NCBI RefSeq assembly: GCF_000317895.1
Contig: NC_019567.1
Span: forward strand, 3,286,001 to 3,350,000
Length of the DNA stretch: 64,000 nucleotides
Origin: Bdellovibrio bacteriovorus str. Tiberius
GTDB taxonomy: Bacteria; Bdellovibrionota; Bdellovibrionia; Bdellovibrionales; Bdellovibrionaceae
Direction of reading: 5' to 3'
Part shown: positions 61,606 to 64,000 of the stretch, piece after piece
Numbering within the stretch: position 1 is the stretch's first letter
Layout of the letters: every line of letters starts with the position of its first letter
Notes under the pieces: generated by a model
Told to the model about the DNA's origin: nothing
Databases searched by the model: none
What the model saw: the letters and a program-made list of their open reading frames with translations, nothing else
Program-made: the position numbers and the translations under genes

Positions 61606-62529
61606 ATGCCAGCACGCCACTTTATATTTACCAGTATCTTCATCTTCTCCTCACCCCTACTTGCGCAAGAGCCACAAACTACTGAGGTGACAAGTGAACC
61701 TGTTGCAATTTCGGAAGTAAAAGAAGTGACCCCACAGGCAACGGTTCCAGCAGTACATGCCGAACCTATTGCCCCTCCCGCTCCGGTGAATCCGGCGCCA
61801 GCCCCTGCTCCAACTGTCGACCCAAAAGTCGAAGTCATGCAAAAACAGATCGAGGAAATGCAGAAGCAACTTCAAACTCTTTCAACTCAAAAAAATGCGC
61901 CACAAACAGCACAACCAGTCTCCCCTATTCCAACGAAGCCTTCCACTCCCTCTAACAACGAAAAAGGAAGTCATGAGGTTCCGCTATTAGGTTCTGAGAC
62001 CGATTTTTCTAATCTACGAAAACGTGAATTCTCTCTTGGCTGGCTATACAACAGTACCAATTCTGAAACAGATTTTTCTCAAGGCGGCGCAAGCGGCAGC
62101 GGCGAATCAAGGAAAGTAGAGATTCAAATCGAGTTCGCGAGGAACTTTACCCGATACGAAATCGGTACTTTTCTTACTAATTCCTATCGCGAAGTAGAGG
62201 ATGAAAATTTAACCACAACTGTATTCGGGGCACTCGTGCGATTTAACTTTATCGAGAATATGCCGGGCAATAACTTCGTACCTTACTTTGCAGGCTACCT
62301 TGTCCTTGCCGGGCAGGAGTATAACAGTGCTGTCTCTGACGAATATGAAATTTCCGGTAATGGACTGGGTGCCGCCCTTGGCTTTAACTGGTTCCCGTTC
62401 GGTGAAATTTTCGCCCTCAACGCAGAACTCCGCCGACTTAGCGGTGACCTAGACAACAACGCCTCACCAAAACTAAAAGTTGAAGAGGAGCAAACCACCG
62501 TAAATGTCGGCTGGCGAATCTACTTCTAA
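61606..62529 (+). CDS. Exported coiled-coil plus beta-barrel outer membrane protein
   Basis: A 307-residue secreted protein. The start at 61606 is fixed by CGGAGG and the signal peptide ends near SPLLAQ. It has a Pro/Ala/Val/Thr-rich linker, a short coiled coil (VEVMQKQIEEMQKQLQTLSTQ, about 80-100), another Pro/Ser linker and a C-terminal barrel of about eight strands from ~residue 140, ending VNVGWRIYF with terminal Phe. The overall plan is like other outer membrane barrels with a periplasmic stalk. By eye the gene is richer in A and T and uses more rare-looking third-base choices than neighbours, and it sits between two near-identical terminators, both signs of possible recent acquisition. 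Confidence 0.75.
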   Translation: MPARHFIFTSIFIFSSPLLAQEPQTTEVTSEPVAISEVKEVTPQATVPAVHAEPIAPPAPVNPAPAPAPTVDPKVEVMQKQIEEMQKQLQTLSTQKNAPQTAQPVSPIPTKPSTPSNNEKGSHEVPLLGSETDFSNLRKREFSLGWLYNSTNSETDFSQGGASGSGESRKVEIQIEFARNFTRYEIGTFLTNSYREVEDENLTTTVFGALVRFNFIENMPGNNFVPYFAGYLVLAGQEYNSAVSDEYEISGNGLGAALGFNWFPFGEIFALNAELRRLSGDLDNNASPKLKVEEEQTTVNVGWRIYF

Positions 62530-62546
62530 CGAAAATCCAATTTAGA

Positions 62547-62586
62547 ATAGAAAAGGCGGAGCATTCACTCCGCCTTTTTTGTTTTG
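62547..62586 (+). terminator. Terminator copy 2 (after barrel gene)
   Basis: Nearly identical to the block at 61474-61516 (same stem, loop and flanks, differing by single-base indels), 1,073 bases further on. Confidence 0.92.
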
Positions 62587-62616
62587 AATCCTCCGAACAT
62601 CTGAAAACCAAATCAA

Positions 62617-62740
62617 GGGGCGTTCAAAAAGGTTCAGATGCGAGGCGGAGGGCCTTGTCTGAAACGCAGGCGTACTCCAAGTACGCCGGAGAGAAAGATA
62701 AGGCCCGACAACGAAGCAGATGGGCCTTTTTCAACGGCCC
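62617..62740. repeat. 124-base folded palindromic element
   Basis: Three nested stems are visible. Innermost: GGCGTACT / AGTACGCC with a 3-base loop (62669-62687). Middle: GGCCTTGTCT / AGATAAGGCC with one wobble (62651-62705). Outer: an imperfect arm from GGGGCGTT to CAGATGC pairs with GCAGATG to AACGGCCC, including AAAAAGG/CCTTTTT, GU wobbles and a tandem G-A/A-G mismatch. It abuts the pirin-like gene's stop and could terminate transcription both ways. It resembles dispersed palindromic repeats of proteobacteria; no second copy was noticed in this window. Confidence 0.75.
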
Positions 62741-62744
62741 GCCT

Positions 62745-63443
62745 CTAGCGCAGGTCAAAGAGCAGGAATTCGGTTTCCTTGAGGGCTTTGATTTTCAGGT
62801 TTTCTTCTTCCACCACCAGGGCATCCCCAGATTTCAGAATTTGGCCATTCACTTCCAGTTCGCCGTCGGCCAATTGCAGCCAAGCTCCCCGTTTGGAACG
62901 CAAAGCGAATTCCTGTTCATACCCTTCGGTAAATACCGACGCATACAGATCCGCATCCTGGTTGATCTTCTGACTGCCCTCACGACCATCTTTGGAAACG
63001 ATCAGCTTGAACTGATTCAGTTTCTGCTCGCGGGTGAAGGACTGCTGGGTGTAACCCGGAGTCGCTCCAACCACGTCAGGCAGGATCCAGATCTGGAACA
63101 GTTGAAGGTCTTCGGTCTCGGACGGATTGTATTCGCTGTGGCGCATGCCGGTTCCGGCGTGCATCGTTTGAATTTCTCCGGCCTTGATCTGACCGACGTT
63201 GCCCAGACTGTCCCGGTGCTCCACAGCGCCTTTCAATACGTAAGTGATGATCTCCATATCACGGTGCGGATGCGCTGGGAATCCGGAGGATTTTGCAATC
63301 CAGTCCTGATTGATCACACGCAAGTCCCGGTAACCCATGAACTTTGGATCGTAGTAGTCGGCGAAAGAAAATGTGTGCATGGATTTCAGCCAGCCACCGA
63401 ACTCTGCATAGCCTCTTTCCTCGGATTTGCGTTGATACATCAT
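62745..63443 (-). CDS. Pirin-family protein (YhhW/YhaK-like)
   Basis: A 232-residue bicupin of the pirin family: the N-terminal cupin contains KSMHTFSFADYYDPKFMGYRDLRVINQD and the metal-binding GFPAHPHRDMEIITYVLKG, then AGEIQTMHAGTGMRHSEYNPSE. Pirins bind Fe and some (E. coli YhhW) oxidise quercetin or act as redox sensors. The C-terminal cupin is less conserved. The divergent LysR-type regulator starts 161 bases upstream, a common arrangement that suggests regulation by it. The stop is close to the 124-base palindrome. Confidence 0.93.
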   Translation of the reverse strand: MMYQRKSEERGYAEFGGWLKSMHTFSFADYYDPKFMGYRDLRVINQDWIAKSSGFPAHPHRDMEIITYVLKGAVEHRDSLGNVGQIKAGEIQTMHAGTGMRHSEYNPSETEDLQLFQIWILPDVVGATPGYTQQSFTREQKLNQFKLIVSKDGREGSQKINQDADLYASVFTEGYEQEFALRSKRGAWLQLADGELEVNGQILKSGDALVVEEENLKIKALKETEFLLFDLR

Positions 63444-63542
63444 AATGACCTCCCACTTGAAATGGAGACTTGGTTGTTGGTTGTCTGCTCTAGCTTCGGC
63501 AGGAACTCCATTTCTTCGTAAATAATATTACACAACTAGACG

Positions 63543-63590
63543 ATCTAAAAAAATTATAATTTTTTGATTAACATGATCTAAATTTTTGAT
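63543..63590. promoter_or_regulatory. Paired AT-rich palindromes, LysR operator candidates
   Basis: A near-perfect 26-base palindrome (63543-63568, arms ATCTAAAAAA / TTTTTTGAT) is followed by a shorter related one, ATCTAAATTTTTGAT (63576-63590). They lie between the divergent pirin and LysR genes and overlap the LysR -35 and spacer. Confidence 0.55.
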
Positions 63591-63595
63591 ATACT
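63568..63595 (+). promoter_or_regulatory. Promoter of the LysR-type regulator
   Basis: TTAACA (63568-63573), a 16-base spacer and TATACT (63590-63595) fit a sigma-70-type promoter. Transcription should begin near 63602, only a few bases before the ATG at 63605, so the leader is nearly absent. Confidence 0.65.
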
Positions 63596-63604
63596 TTTTG
63601 AGAT

Positions 63605-64000
63605 ATGACACTGGATCAACTGCAAGTACTTCAAACCATAGTTAAATCGGGAAGCTTCCGGGCTGCTTCCCAGGAACTGCATCGCGCGCAAAGCGCGGTC
63701 AGCTATGCCATGCGCACCCTTGAAGGTGAGCTGGGCTTTAAAATCTTCAGCCGTGACCAGTACCGCCCGACATTGACCCCGCAGGGTCGCGCTTTCTTAA
63801 AGAAAGCCGATGACCTGATCCTTCAGTTCGATGAACTGGGGGAAACTGCAGAATTATTGAAAAGAGGACATGAACCGATCATCCGTCTGGCCGTCAGCGC
63901 TCTGTGGCCCCTCCCGAATTTGGTCAGTGCGCTGAAGGAATTCTCCTCCCGCTTCCCCCAGACGGAGATCAAAATTATCCACGATGTTCTGAGTGCCGAT
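63605..64000 (+). CDS. LysR-family transcriptional regulator, 5' part
   Basis: The first 132 residues of a LysR-type regulator; the gene runs off the right edge. The winged helix-turn-helix is clear: LDQLQVLQTIVKSGSFRAASQELHRAQSAVSYAMRTLEGELGFKIFSRDQYRPTLTPQGRAFLKKADDLI. The start of the effector domain (PIIRLAVSALWPLPNLVSALKEFSSRFPQTEIKI) is also visible. It is divergent from the pirin-like gene and probably controls it and itself through the AT-rich palindromes in between. The inducer is unknown. Confidence 0.94.
   Translation, partial: MTLDQLQVLQTIVKSGSFRAASQELHRAQSAVSYAMRTLEGELGFKIFSRDQYRPTLTPQGRAFLKKADDLILQFDELGETAELLKRGHEPIIRLAVSALWPLPNLVSALKEFSSRFPQTEIKIIHDVLSAD

Noticed and set aside
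62655-63521. A 288-codon frame antisense to the pirin-like gene
   Set aside because: It begins inside the 124-base palindrome, has no recognisable domain and is fully covered by the pirin coding sequence.

Overview
The window is chromosomal DNA of a Bdellovibrio-type predatory bacterium, most likely Bdellovibrio bacteriovorus or a close relative. This rests on content: roughly even GC, dense short-gap gene packing, a complete division and cell-wall (dcw) gene set, many secreted proteins and lipoproteins of no recognised family, a phage-tail-fibre-like surface protein with an S74 chaperone domain, and chemoreceptors. No rRNA, tRNA, CRISPR array, insertion sequence or prophage was seen. Species assignment is inference; no database was searched.

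Layout. 1-7.4 kb: end of an M3 metallopeptidase, nadK, recN, an NmrA-like protein, an S9 peptidase and, convergent to it, an L,D-transpeptidase. 7.4-12.6 kb (minus strand): a chemoreceptor, acnA and a Nudix hydrolase. 12.7-19.0 kb (plus): a secreted/surface block with a beta-barrel protein, a lipoprotein translationally coupled to a 922-residue fibre protein, a PA14-like plus Fn3-like protein and a secreted CX5R phosphatase. 19.0-23.4 kb: an NTF2-like protein, an Rrf2 regulator with an NAD(P)-binding partner and matching operators, hmgA, a methyltransferase and a small secreted protein.

23.4-56.3 kb carries the dcw genes on the minus strand. Read right to left the order is rsmH, ftsL, ftsI, (recQ), murE, murF, mraY, murD, a small lipoprotein gene, ftsW, murG, murC, ftsQ, ftsA, ftsZ, lpxH-like. 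The classical order is kept, but opposite-strand genes interrupt it: a haem-motif chemoreceptor, a two-domain Usp, a possible caspase-fold secreted protein and a 2-hydroxyacid dehydrogenase between murC and ftsQ; a CBS protein between murF and mraY; an esterase, a LamG-like lipoprotein, a CxxCH secreted protein and a cyclic-nucleotide-binding protein coupled to a phosphoesterase between murE and recQ; and a class D beta-lactamase between recQ and ftsI. mraZ, murB and ddl are not present here.

56.4-64 kb: a zinc-ribbon membrane protein, a UPRT-like protein with hpt, a small secreted protein, a TMEM165/GDT1-family Mn exporter behind a convincing yybP-ykoY Mn2+ riboswitch with a terminator/antiterminator switch, a SCO plus PCu(A)C copper-delivery pair, a beta-barrel protein flanked by two nearly identical terminators, a 124-base folded palindrome, a pirin-like protein and the start of a divergent LysR regulator.

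The most promising items for follow-up are the lipoprotein-fibre operon, the caspase-fold-like protein, the coupled CNBD-phosphoesterase pair, the Mn2+ riboswitch, the duplicated Rrf2 operators with a leaderless regulator, and the 62.6-kb palindrome.
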